From positions 48,785 to 112,784 of the forward strand of contig JAGWUI010000009.1 of NCBI GenBank assembly GCA_028868515.1: a stretch of 64,000 bases of DNA. Direction: 5' to 3'. The translations under genes were made by a program, and so were the position numbers. The stretch comes from Gammaproteobacteria bacterium (GTDB lineage: Bacteria; Pseudomonadota; Gammaproteobacteria; Pseudomonadales; Moraxellaceae). Below, one piece after another: positions 39,218-47,625 of this stretch. The stretch's first letter is position 1. Each line of letters starts with the position of its first letter. Below the pieces are notes generated by a model. It had not been told where the DNA came from. It did no database searches and saw only the letters and a program-made list of their open reading frames with translations.

Positions 39218-39265
39218 GAGTCCTTAACCAATACAATTTAACCAATCATAAGGACTCTTTCTTTT
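39218..39265 (+). terminator. Terminator after the HD-GYP-like gene
   Basis: Nine-bp stem GAGTCCTTA / TAAGGACTC with a 22-base loop, followed by TTTCTTTT. It separates the HD-GYP-like gene from the diguanylate cyclase downstream. Confidence 0.7.
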
Positions 39266-39416
39266 GAATACGATCTCGTCAGTATCTTGCTAAACGTTTC
39301 CTCAAGTTTAGGTTATGATTGAGAGACGAGCTCATTATTGATATGCAGTAAAAAACTGAGCAACGATAGAATGAGTAATATGACAATTAACCTGAACAGG
39401 AAGTTCACTTCATCCA

Positions 39417-40652
39417 ATGGCTAACTTTTATAAAGATAGCGATGTGCTGCCCCATCGCATCATCAGAAAAAATGTGGGAACGCAAATACGCAAAATTCGG
39501 ACATGGCGTAGACGTCTTTCGGCTGCCTTAGAATGGAATGCCGTTGATAAAGGGCTAATCCTACTCGTCGCCATTTTACCGATCTACTGCCAATACTTAC
39601 TGTGGTCTATTTATGTCCTTAGTCGACATGATCGTGAGCGTTTGGTGAATGTTCCCTTAGTCATTGATATTATGAAAATTGAGATCGTATTTATCGCGAT
39701 CGGATTATCCATTCTACTTGCTGGATTATATTTACGTCGAAAAAAACCAGACAGCCTTATCTTTCAAACGATTACATTGCATTTCTTCGCACTCACTCTA
39801 GTTGCGATGAGTTACTCCATTGGGACAGCTTCTTTTTGCGCTGGCTTAGTCCTGCTTGGCGCTCCCGTTTTTGGTTTCATTCTCTTGGATCGCAAAGCCG
39901 TCTGGGGCACGACCATCACAGCGCTTCTGGTTCTCATTACTTTAAGCTATGTGACTGCGTATGGAATACTTCCTTATGCGCCCGTGATGGTGACACCAAC
40001 CGATCAGACGAGTAACCTCTTCTGGATGAATAGTGTATTTTTCTTTGCTGCACCGTTCTTTATTCCGATCATTCTGATGGCAGATCAAATGCTCATGTGG
40101 TGGCGTGAGCGTGAAGAAAAAATTCGCCATATGAGCCGTACTGATGCATTGACAGGAACGCATAATCGATTCAGTATCTTGAATATTTTAGATCTCGAAG
40201 TTGCTCGTTCAATTGAATTTCAGGAGCCGCTATCCCTCGTTATTCTTGATCTAGACCATTTTAAAAAGGTCAATGATCAATGGGGACATCCAACAGGAGA
40301 TCTAGTTCTTAAAACAGCTGCCCAAGTGCTACGCCAAAACATCCGTGAATGCGACTCGCTGGGTCGTTATGGTGGCGAAGAATTTGTGATTATCATTCCC
40401 AATGCAGATAAAACCGAAACTCTGAAGATTATTGAACGCTGCCGTGTTGCACTGGCACAAACAAAAATCCTCTCGGAAAGCCAAGTGTTGATTAACGTGA
40501 CAGCGAGCTTCGGTGTTGTCAATATGACATATTCTGTAGAACAAACCATCGAACCTTACACATTGATTAAAACGGCAGATGAAGCGTTATATATTGCCAA
40601 GCATAATGGTCGCAATCGGATTGAAACAAAAATGCTCAATCCCACAACCTGA
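39417..40652 (+). CDS. Membrane diguanylate cyclase (GGDEF domain)
   Basis: Synthesises cyclic-di-GMP from two GTP. The 411-residue protein has five or six membrane helices between about 48 and 225 (for example ALLVLITLSYVTAYG) and a C-terminal GGDEF domain from about 235: DALTGTHNRFS, LDLDHFKKVNDQWGH, the active-site loop RYGGEEF (about 317-323), and the product-inhibition I-site RECD five residues ahead of it. All catalytic residues are present, so it should be active and feedback-inhibited. No ribosome site close to the ATG is obvious (AGGAAG lies about 14 bases away). The AlkB-like gene follows by 47 bases. Confidence 0.92.
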   Translation: MANFYKDSDVLPHRIIRKNVGTQIRKIRTWRRRLSAALEWNAVDKGLILLVAILPIYCQYLLWSIYVLSRHDRERLVNVPLVIDIMKIEIVFIAIGLSILLAGLYLRRKKPDSLIFQTITLHFFALTLVAMSYSIGTASFCAGLVLLGAPVFGFILLDRKAVWGTTITALLVLITLSYVTAYGILPYAPVMVTPTDQTSNLFWMNSVFFFAAPFFIPIILMADQMLMWWREREEKIRHMSRTDALTGTHNRFSILNILDLEVARSIEFQEPLSLVILDLDHFKKVNDQWGHPTGDLVLKTAAQVLRQNIRECDSLGRYGGEEFVIIIPNADKTETLKIIERCRVALAQTKILSESQVLINVTASFGVVNMTYSVEQTIEPYTLIKTADEALYIAKHNGRNRIETKMLNPTT

Positions 40653-40699
40653 ACAAAGAGCAGATCAATGCTGCTCTATTTAAACAATCGAGGTCACCT

Positions 40700-41257
40700 A
40701 TGTACGATCACGAATCGATAGTCCCTAAGGCGAATGTTTTTATGATTCGTCGCTATACAGAAAACTCTATAGATCAATTGGAATATTTAAAAAATAATCT
40801 GCAATGGAGTTATGACGAAGCCTCTGGACGACGATTTTGTAACATGGGTGCGGACTATCTGGTCTTTGGTCAGGTGCACAAATCACAACCTTTTGACCCT
40901 GTTGTCTTGAAAATCATGCGTGAACTGAATGAGCAATTCAGCGTCGCAATGAATGCCTGCTATGCAAACTATTATGAAGATGGCAGCTCCATTGTTCCTT
41001 TTAGAAGAAATAAAGGTCTACAAACCGATCTCGACCAACCGATCATATCCGTTGCATACGGCGGTACCAGACTCGGTATTTTTAAAGACGTCGATACTGA
41101 TGAGGAGCATGAACTCCTCATGTACGGCGGAGATCTATGCATCATGGGACTTGATAGTCAAGAAAACTATTTGCACGGTATGCGAGCCTCAGACACATTT
41201 ACAGAGCCTCGAATATCACTCACCTTTCGAAAAATCAGCAGTTGGTCTGTGGCATAA
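40700..41257 (+). CDS. AlkB-like 2OG-Fe(II) oxygenase homologue, iron-binding HxD missing
   Basis: A 185-residue protein with the AlkB-family layout: NACYANYYEDGSSIVPF (cf. N..L.NYY.DG...I..H), PIISVAYGGTRLGIF, YGGDLCIMGLDSQENYLHG and PRISLTFRK. The distal His (in YLHG) and the 2-oxoglutarate-binding arginines (PRISLTFR) are kept, but where the family has the iron-binding W-H-x-D this protein reads PFRRNK, so both the first His and Asp are absent. It therefore probably cannot bind iron in the normal way and may have lost dealkylation activity. GAGGT lies 5 bases before the ATG. It sits between two diguanylate cyclases. Confidence 0.8.
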   Translation: MYDHESIVPKANVFMIRRYTENSIDQLEYLKNNLQWSYDEASGRRFCNMGADYLVFGQVHKSQPFDPVVLKIMRELNEQFSVAMNACYANYYEDGSSIVPFRRNKGLQTDLDQPIISVAYGGTRLGIFKDVDTDEEHELLMYGGDLCIMGLDSQENYLHGMRASDTFTEPRISLTFRKISSWSVA

Positions 41258-41412
41258 CCATACAAATTTCTACAGATTGTTTCAAAACTATTGTCTACTC
41301 TTTAAACGTAGTCTATAACCTTAGATAGACGCTAAAAAAACGGATTTTTTTCAGGAACCGCGTATAAGACATTCTTAATTGGCACAATCAAAAGGATATT
41401 GATGTAACGAAT

Positions 41413-42657
41413 ATGAATAACCTATTGCATACACATGGAGCCACCGAAGAAGAACTATCGACTGCATTGCGGTCTAAAAATCGACTGCTCACGTTTCCAG
41501 AAAAACTAGAAAAACTATTTCTTGATCAACATATTCCACGCTCCATTCGACGCTTTCATGTGTTAATGCCCGTTATTTTCTTCCTCTACGCCATTCTCAT
41601 TACAGGCATTATCGGTGTTATTCCAAAATCAGGGATCGAACTTTGGCTAACCATCGTGATCTCTGTCACGCTGAGTATTCTCTGTACGATGGCGCTTTCT
41701 TTTTTTCCACGATTTAATCGTTGGTTTACCGTATACGGTGTTTTTGGAAGTTCTGTTGTCATTTCGGCAACCATTATCATTACCAATCAATTTCCATTAG
41801 GCCAAAACTCCCCGCTTTTGTATGCAGGGATTATTTTCGCCATACTGATTGTTTACACCTGTGTAGGGTTAACTTTTCTCTGGGGATTTGCTGCAAATTT
41901 GATTGGTGGCTTTTCGGCAATTGTTATCATGGGCTTCAGTCATATTGCCATCAATTGGTCGCTACTTAATCGGATTTATATCTGTTCGAGTATTCTAGGA
42001 TTAGGGCTTAGCTATGCGCTAGAAAATCAAGAGCGCAAGAATTTTTTGAATACATTGTTATTACGCATCACGATCAAAAAAGGCGAGGATCTCGCTAAAC
42101 AGCTTGAATCACTCTCTCGTCTAGACTCACTGACAGGAATTGCAAATCGACGCCATTTAGATGAAATCTTAGACGATGAGTGGAATCGCGCAATGCGCCA
42201 AAATCAGCCGCTCACGATTATGCTCATCGATGTCGACCACTTTAAACTCTACAATGACAAATTTGGACATTTGGCAGGTGATAGTTGTTTACGCCAAGTT
42301 GCACAACTTTTTGCAAGAATGACCAAACGAAGTGGTGAGTTAGCCGCACGTTATGGCGGTGAAGAGTTTGTACTAGTCTATCCTGCCATGGATACCACGC
42401 TCGCCAAAGAACAAGCGGCTCGCCTACTCCATCAAATTGCCAGCCTCGCACTTCCACACCCGAATGGACACTTTGTTTCATTCAGCATCGGTCTTTGCGT
42501 TTCTGTTCCTTCACCAGAGGTTGATGTTGCACAGTTACTACATCATGCTGACACGGCTCTTTATCAGGCAAAAGCCAATGGACGAAATCGCTATGAACTT
42601 TATGTAGAACCCAGCGAAGATTCATTAAAACAAGTCGACCAAGCCTTACATTCGTGA
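41413..42657 (+). CDS. Membrane diguanylate cyclase (GGDEF domain), second copy
   Basis: A 414-residue cyclic-di-GMP synthase with about six membrane helices between 50 and 215 and a GGDEF domain from about 235: DSLTGIANRRHLDE, MLIDVDHFKLYNDKFGH, active-site ARYGGEEF (about 312-319). Where an RxxD inhibitory site would be, five residues before GGEEF, it reads RSGE, so product inhibition may be weakened. It is not a recent duplicate of the neighbouring cyclase, as the membrane domains differ. The ribosome site is weak. The 227 bases after the stop carry a hairpin just ahead of the DUF4242 gene. Confidence 0.92.
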   Translation: MNNLLHTHGATEEELSTALRSKNRLLTFPEKLEKLFLDQHIPRSIRRFHVLMPVIFFLYAILITGIIGVIPKSGIELWLTIVISVTLSILCTMALSFFPRFNRWFTVYGVFGSSVVISATIIITNQFPLGQNSPLLYAGIIFAILIVYTCVGLTFLWGFAANLIGGFSAIVIMGFSHIAINWSLLNRIYICSSILGLGLSYALENQERKNFLNTLLLRITIKKGEDLAKQLESLSRLDSLTGIANRRHLDEILDDEWNRAMRQNQPLTIMLIDVDHFKLYNDKFGHLAGDSCLRQVAQLFARMTKRSGELAARYGGEEFVLVYPAMDTTLAKEQAARLLHQIASLALPHPNGHFVSFSIGLCVSVPSPEVDVAQLLHHADTALYQAKANGRNRYELYVEPSEDSLKQVDQALHS

Positions 42658-42826
42658 CCACGAGATCCAAGCACTAGAAGATGCTAACTTTATTACGCTG
42701 AAAAAATACGGTTGAAAAACGCGCAAAATTAAGCTTGTCATCGCACTTTTATTGGCGCACTATAATCCCTAAATCTCAACAAAAATCATCATTACGTCTA
42801 CCCGAAACTAAAAAAGAACTAAAGAA

Positions 42827-42853
42827 AAACTAGAGCATCTAGAACTCTAGTTT
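42827..42853 (+). other. Hairpin in the leader of the DUF4242 gene
   Basis: Perfect 9-bp stem AAACTAGAG / CTCTAGTTT with a 9-base loop, then TGTAC. It lies 32 bases before the DUF4242 start and about 170 bases after the cyclase stop. It could be the cyclase terminator or a leader structure; the T run is only three bases. Confidence 0.5.
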
Positions 42854-42884
42854 GTACAACATCAACTCCAACAAGGAGATTGTC

Positions 42885-43157
42885 ATGCCTAAATTCATTA
42901 TCGAACGAGATATTCCTGATGCAGGAAAACTATCTAGTCAAGAACTAAAAGCCATATCACAAAAATCCTGTGGGGTACTCAATCAATTAGGACCTCAAGT
43001 GCAATGGGTTCAAAGCTTTGTAACTGCGGATAAAATCTACTGTGAATATATCGCTCCAAGTGAGGAGTTGGTAAGAGAGCACGCTAGATTGGGCGGTTTT
43101 CCTGCAAATCGCATCTCGCAAGTCACATCCATGATTGATCCAACAACAGCAGAATAA
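42885..43157 (+). CDS. DUF4242 (SCO4226-like, possible nickel-binding) protein
   Basis: A 90-residue ferredoxin-like alpha/beta protein: PKFIIERDIPDAGKLS, then VQWVQSFVTADKIYCEYIAP and EELVREHARLGGFPANRI, the DUF4242 signature. The Streptomyces relative SCO4226 was reported to bind nickel; whether this one does is unknown. AAGGAG lies 6 bases before the ATG at 42885, so the 11-codon-longer frame is rejected. It is followed at 60 bases by the DUF1326 gene and then by DUF2182, which suggests one operon. Confidence 0.85.
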   Translation: MPKFIIERDIPDAGKLSSQELKAISQKSCGVLNQLGPQVQWVQSFVTADKIYCEYIAPSEELVREHARLGGFPANRISQVTSMIDPTTAE

Positions 43158-43217
43158 GTACTCTCAGTGCCAATGGAGAGCGCTCCCATTTATTGCGGTA
43201 TAAGGGAGATCATAAAA

Positions 43218-43856
43218 ATGGAACATATTAAACAATGGGAAATCAACGCGCGGGAATTTTCTAACTGTAATTGTGCCTATGGTTGTCCTTGTCAATTTAA
43301 TGCATTACCGACGCATGGGTTTTGCAATGCCGTAGTCGCCTTTGAAATTGACCACGGTTATCACGGCACAACTCACCTTGATGGTCTAAAAGTCGCAGGA
43401 ATTTTTCGGTGGCCAGGTCCTATCCATCTAGGTGGTGGCGAAGCGGCACTCGTCATTGACCAACGTGCACAACCAGCACAACGAGAAGCTCTGCTGCGGA
43501 TTCTAGCAGGACAGGATACCGAACCTGGGGCAACCATTTTCCAAGTATTTTCTGCCACTTTGGAAAAATTACATGAGCCAATTTTTGCGGATATTGATTT
43601 TGGAATCGACATAGAACGCCGCAGAGCACATCTGGCTGTCACAGATTTGATCGAATCTCGCGGAGAACCGATCCTGAATCCAATCACAGGTCTGGAGCAT
43701 CGTGTCCGCATCGATATGCCGAATGGATTTGAATATACCCTTGCCGAAGTAGGACGTGGTTGGTCAAAGACCAATGGTTCAATCAAGCTTGATTTGAGTG
43801 ATTCCTATGGACACTTTACCGTGCTACATCTGAACCAAAGTGGCGTCGTGCATTGA
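43218..43856 (+). CDS. DUF1326 domain protein
   Basis: A 212-residue soluble protein of the DUF1326 family, function unknown. The N-terminal cysteine cluster NCNCAYGCPCQFN (five cysteines in C-x-C-x3-GCPC form) is the family hallmark and looks like a metal or redox site. RWPGPIHLGGGEA and the later VFSATLEKLHEPIFA are also typical. GGGAG about 9 bases before the ATG supports the start at 43218; the frame is open 17 codons further. It ends 2 bases before the DUF2182 start, and DUF1326-DUF2182 pairs occur in many bacteria, so the two probably act together. Confidence 0.88.
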   Translation: MEHIKQWEINAREFSNCNCAYGCPCQFNALPTHGFCNAVVAFEIDHGYHGTTHLDGLKVAGIFRWPGPIHLGGGEAALVIDQRAQPAQREALLRILAGQDTEPGATIFQVFSATLEKLHEPIFADIDFGIDIERRRAHLAVTDLIESRGEPILNPITGLEHRVRIDMPNGFEYTLAEVGRGWSKTNGSIKLDLSDSYGHFTVLHLNQSGVVH

Positions 43857-43858
43857 TA

Positions 43859-44680
43859 ATGAATGACACCGTACTAGAGCTTGTACTAAAGCGCGACCGA
43901 CGTGTAGTCATCACCGCGATCATTGTGACCACGATACTTGCTTGGGTTTATATCTTCAAACTTGCTGCTGACATGAATGCAAGTGATATGTCTAGGATGG
44001 ACATGAGTAGCAACATGAATTCGATGCTCATGCCTGTTTTTGAAGCATGGACATGGGATAAGTTCTTTTTCATGCTAGCTATGTGGGTTGTCATGATGAT
44101 CGGCATGATGACCCCCTCTGTTGCACCAATGCTTTTGCTATACGCACGAGTAGGACGACAAGCACGACAACAGAATTATCCCTTTGCCACAACAGCTTGG
44201 TTCACCTTGGGTTATCTACTGATCTGGACGATCTTCGCCCTGATCGCAACGAGCACCCAATGGGCACTCGAACGTCTAGCATTACTCACCCCCATGCTGG
44301 CAAGTCAGAGTCATATTTTAGGTGGAGGATTATTGATTGCTGCGGGGATCTATCAGTGGCTTGCAGTCAAAGATATGTGTCTTACTCAATGTCAGTCACC
44401 CCTTACCTTTATCCAGCAACATGGTGGGTTCAGCGCCACACAACGTGGCACACTACGACTCGGTATTCAGCATGGGCTGTATTGCGTGGGTTGCTGCTGG
44501 GTATTGATGCTACTGCTATTTGTGGGTGGCGTGATGAACACGCTCTGGATTGCAGCACTTACGGTACTCATCTTGCTGGAAAAGATCATCCCAACAGGTC
44601 GCTTAATTCCACGCCTTGCTGGGATTTTCTTTATCTGCTTAGGCTTGAGCGTAAGCTTTCAGTTATATTCACTTCAGTAA
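43859..44680 (+). CDS. DUF2182 membrane protein with Met-rich loop, predicted metal-binding
   Basis: Integral membrane protein of 273 residues with six or seven helices. Between the first and second helix is a periplasmic-side loop with nine Met in about 22 residues (MNASDMSRMDMSSNMNSM), of the kind that binds Cu(I) in copper proteins. The second helix carries MMIGMMTPSVAPM, and later come DMCLTQCQSP and YCVGCCW, both Cys-containing and conserved in DUF2182. The family is described as predicted metal-binding. Start is the ATG at 43859, overlapping nothing; a TTG two codons earlier is possible. A triple 16-bp tandem repeat follows the stop. Confidence 0.87.
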   Translation: MNDTVLELVLKRDRRVVITAIIVTTILAWVYIFKLAADMNASDMSRMDMSSNMNSMLMPVFEAWTWDKFFFMLAMWVVMMIGMMTPSVAPMLLLYARVGRQARQQNYPFATTAWFTLGYLLIWTIFALIATSTQWALERLALLTPMLASQSHILGGGLLIAAGIYQWLAVKDMCLTQCQSPLTFIQQHGGFSATQRGTLRLGIQHGLYCVGCCWVLMLLLFVGGVMNTLWIAALTVLILLEKIIPTGRLIPRLAGIFFICLGLSVSFQLYSLQ

Positions 44681-44704
44681 CAATGATTCCAACAACAATT
44701 ACTC

Positions 44705-44752
44705 TAGTAGCCATCACAATTAGTAGCCATCACAATTAGTAACCATCACAAT
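44705..44752. repeat. Tandem repeat, three copies of a 16-bp unit
   Basis: Unit TAGTAGCCATCACAAT at 44705-44720 and 44721-44736 and, with one change (AACC for AGCC), at 44737-44752. It lies between the converging DUF2182 and OsmC genes and runs into the OsmC stop codon. Confidence 0.9.
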
Positions 44753-45150
44753 CAACCACGAGCCGTCACGATTTCAGCGCCATTTCTAAGTGTTAAAGTG
44801 ACAGGCGTTTTTTCAGCAACTTTCAGCAATCCTTGCCAGACCTCATCACTCAACTCCAGATCTGTGCGAAGTACACGTTCAATACGCGTATGATCCTCAC
44901 GGTCTTTCAATAACGTCAGCTCAACATGTAACTGACCAATCTCCCAGCCTTTATGCTGCGCATACATCCGCAAAGTAATCGCGGTACACGCCCCCAAGCC
45001 ACTCAGGATAAATTCATAGGGCGCTGGGCCCGCATTTTGTCCACCAGATGCCAAAGGCTCATCGGCCAGCAAACTAAAATCGCCTGTTTTAATATGATGC
45101 GTATAATTCGTCGGTGTTGAATCCACAGTCGCGGTTGCTATCGCTTTCAT
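44752..45150 (-). CDS. OsmC/Ohr-family protein
   Basis: A 132-residue OsmC-fold protein, a family that includes peroxiredoxin-like enzymes reducing organic hydroperoxides. ASGGQNAGPAPYEFILSG and the single cysteine in LGACTAITLRMYA are as in the YhfA/OsmC-like branch. Ohr and OsmC use two cysteines; here the second conserved cysteine is not found, so peroxidase activity is doubtful. The start overlaps the pirin stop by ATGA, so the two are translationally coupled, a common pirin-OsmC pairing. Stop lies at the tandem repeat. Confidence 0.88.
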   Translation of the reverse strand: MKAIATATVDSTPTNYTHHIKTGDFSLLADEPLASGGQNAGPAPYEFILSGLGACTAITLRMYAQHKGWEIGQLHVELTLLKDREDHTRIERVLRTDLELSDEVWQGLLKVAEKTPVTLTLRNGAEIVTARG

Positions 45151-46055
45151 GAATGTGCTCCTTTTAAATGAATGCCCTCAAGTGAAGGTGCAATCAAGCG
45201 CTTCCCTGAGGTCGCTTCATCCAGCGCGCCAAAACGCTCACTCTTTGCTTCCCAATCACGGCGAGCCTGTTCAACTTCCTCTTGAGTACGTGCCACAAAA
45301 TTCCACCACAACACCAGTTCTTCTTTAAAAGGCTCTCCGCCGATCAGTAATATTCTTGTAGATGCATCACAACTGATCGAGACACTGGTATGCCCCTCAG
45401 TAAAATAAAGCAACGAACCTGTTTCCAGAGGCTCATCATTAACCAATGCTTTACCTTCTAAAACAGTAATACCATGCTCAAAACTTGTGTCTAACGGTAA
45501 TTCAAATGTACCAGTCTTTTTTGCGAGCAGATCAACTGCAACGAGCGGGGTATACACTGAAACTGGCGAAGTCATCCCAAAACTACTGCCCACCAAAATC
45601 GTTGCATCAAATAAATCCTGATGAACAACGGGTAATGTAGGATAGTTTTGGAAACGCGGCTCTACATGACGATGCTGGTCTGGTAAAGCAATCCACAATT
45701 GCGCCGCGTGTAATCGACTTGCGTGATCCATTGGTGAAATCTCGGCATGAGAAATCCCTTTGCCTGCCGTCATGAGATTAACTTGATTTGGATAAATAAC
45801 TTGGTCACTTCCGAGGCTATCAAGATGCCTTACCGTGCCCTCAATCATCCATGTAAACGTCTGCAAGCCAATATGAGGATGTGGCCCAACATTCATCCCC
45901 TCTCCTGCCTCAAAACTCACAGGTCCAGCATGATCCAAGAAACACCACGCACCAATGGTACGACGCATCCGACTCGGCACTAAACGCGCGATCTTCAATC
46001 CTGTCCCAATTTCCGCCACGCGACCTTCAATTCGAACAATATCTTCCCTTTCCAT
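45147..46055 (-). CDS. Pirin family protein
   Basis: A 302-residue cupin protein of the pirin family. The N-terminal cupin has PHPHIGLQTFTW with the metal-binding histidines, followed by HAEIS, and the C-terminal half has the second, degenerate cupin. Pirins bind iron, and some bacterial ones act as quercetinases; the role here is unknown. AGGTG lies 5 bases before the ATG at 46055, so the 14-codon-longer frame (TTG) is rejected. It is coupled to the OsmC gene by a 4-base overlap. A terminator-type hairpin lies upstream, belonging to the preceding gene. Confidence 0.9.
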   Translation of the reverse strand: MEREDIVRIEGRVAEIGTGLKIARLVPSRMRRTIGAWCFLDHAGPVSFEAGEGMNVGPHPHIGLQTFTWMIEGTVRHLDSLGSDQVIYPNQVNLMTAGKGISHAEISPMDHASRLHAAQLWIALPDQHRHVEPRFQNYPTLPVVHQDLFDATILVGSSFGMTSPVSVYTPLVAVDLLAKKTGTFELPLDTSFEHGITVLEGKALVNDEPLETGSLLYFTEGHTSVSISCDASTRILLIGGEPFKEELVLWWNFVARTQEEVEQARRDWEAKSERFGALDEATSGKRLIAPSLEGIHLKGAHS

Positions 46056-46164
46056 GGCTGCACCTTTGAACAATATGGTCTGATTCAACAACTCCAATCT
46101 CTTTGATTGTAGCGTATAAATCTCTGTCGCCTCAGCGCTTTATGTAAATCAATTGTTCATAAAT

Positions 46165-46197
46165 AAAAGCCCTATCTATCATATAGAAAGGGCTTTT
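46165..46197 (-). terminator. Rho-independent terminator downstream of the YVTN-propeller gene
   Basis: Stem AAAAGCCCT.TCTAT / ATAGA.AGGGCTTTT with a very short loop, A/T tails on both sides. It lies between the YVTN-propeller stop (46300) and the pirin start and works in either direction. Confidence 0.8.
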
Positions 46198-46299
46198 ATG
46201 GAACCAAATCCGTTCAGTTTACTCGTTAGATGCTCATTAAAAGTCTGAGGAAAATAGAAACATGTTATTCATAAAAACAATCGATAAGAAACCTCGTCT

Positions 46300-47295
46300 T
46301 TAATGAATTTTGGTATTCACCACTAAAACAACGAGCTTATTATCCGCAAAGCTAGGGAGAAAAATCTCTTTTGATTGTTTATTCATGGTCATCGTTTTTG
46401 CTCCACTTAATGTTGCAAGATTCTGCGTCACACGATAACGATCAGAACTCAACTGATGTGCAATCGTCAAACTCCCATTTCCGCCGCCACTCGCCACAAA
46501 AACATTACGCGACTCAGAGTCATACAACACCGTATCCGCATCCTCGCCAATAGAGAATTGTGCAACATTTGCACCTGTTAATGCATTTGTCACGACTGCC
46601 ACGCGATTATGACAAGCAGAAATCAAACGCGAATGATCAACATCAAATGCCAATCCTGATGGTTGATCACAATCAGATAATTTCCATGTTGACTCTAGCT
46701 TATCCGTCGTAGCATCAATCACATCAACACCCGCATGATCTTGGACATTCACATAAATATGCCCATAGTTATCTGTTACGGCTTGACTAGGTTTCCCTGA
46801 AGACTGGATTGAATGAATGACTTTCAGTGTTTTTGCATCGATGACATCAATTGTGCTGCTATTGCGATTGAACACATAGACTTTATGCACTGCTGGTTCA
46901 TAGAGGATGCTTTCACCTCCAGTCACCTGAATATCAGTGATACGACGCAAAGATTCTAAGTTAAAAACCGTCACCGTATGGTTTTGACGATTACTGGTAA
47001 AGCCTAAATTTAAATCCTGGGCAAATGTGACACCACCAACACCATACGTCTCAGAAATCGCAGCCATCACTTTGTTGGTATCTAAATTAACGACATCGAC
47101 TCGATCACCTCGTGTCACATAGAGACGTAAACGCTTATTGTCCACAGCAACAAAATCATACTTTGGCGTATCACCCAGCGTAAACTTCTGAATGATGTCA
47201 TAAGCAGAATCTTCTGCAAAAGATTGTGTCGATAGTAGCGCGCTCAATGGAACTAATATTGCAAGTAATAGCGTAGAGATAATGCGGGTTTTCAC
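46300..47295 (-). CDS. Exported YVTN/YncE-like beta-propeller protein
   Basis: A 331-residue exported protein. A signal peptide of about 28 residues (ending STQSFAED) is followed by seven-bladed-propeller repeats of the YVTN type: RLYVTRGDRVDVVNLDTNKV, HTVTVFNLESLRRITDIQV, KVYVFNRNSSTIDVIDAKT, HIYVNVQDHAGVDVIDATT. The E. coli relative YncE is periplasmic and can bind DNA; function here is unknown. The start is GTG at 47295 with AGGAA 7 bases upstream; the frame is open 12 codons further to a TTG. It is followed by a terminator. Upstream 47296-47560 is AT-rich and without a clear feature. Confidence 0.85.
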   Translation of the reverse strand: MKTRIISTLLLAILVPLSALLSTQSFAEDSAYDIIQKFTLGDTPKYDFVAVDNKRLRLYVTRGDRVDVVNLDTNKVMAAISETYGVGGVTFAQDLNLGFTSNRQNHTVTVFNLESLRRITDIQVTGGESILYEPAVHKVYVFNRNSSTIDVIDAKTLKVIHSIQSSGKPSQAVTDNYGHIYVNVQDHAGVDVIDATTDKLESTWKLSDCDQPSGLAFDVDHSRLISACHNRVAVVTNALTGANVAQFSIGEDADTVLYDSESRNVFVASGGGNGSLTIAHQLSSDRYRVTQNLATLSGAKTMTMNKQSKEIFLPSFADNKLVVLVVNTKIH

Positions 47296-47563
47296 GAGGA
47301 ATTTCCTAGATACAACTAAAGAGAGAAGCAAGAAACAAACGAGGAAGAAATCTTTGAATCGATTCCAGTCATGGAAAATAGCGGACGGATCATAAATGCA
47401 AACACCATCACATTCATTGGCGTTTTTGAATAAAAATCATGACGATATTATCAATTGAAGATATTGCTATATGATTAAACATGCACTTACAGATCAAATT
47501 GGATATGGTCTATATTGAAAATTAAAATAATTAAACCTTGTGATTTTATACAAAAAATTTTCA

Positions 47564-47596
47564 TAAAAAAACGCGAACTCTTGTCCGCGTTTTTTA
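47564..47596 (-). terminator. Rho-independent terminator of the lipoprotein gene
   Basis: Stem AAAAAACGCG / CGCGTTTTTT with a loop of about 9 bases, symmetrical A and T tails, 30 bases past the stop at 47626. It could work in both directions. Confidence 0.85.
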
Positions 47597-47625
47597 TTCC
47601 AAGATCATTATTTCAAGTTAACACA

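Noticed and set aside
42658..42826. Promoter with TTGTCA and TATAAT before the DUF4242 gene
   Set aside because: The two boxes are 20 bases apart, too far for a normal sigma70 promoter, so it was not listed.
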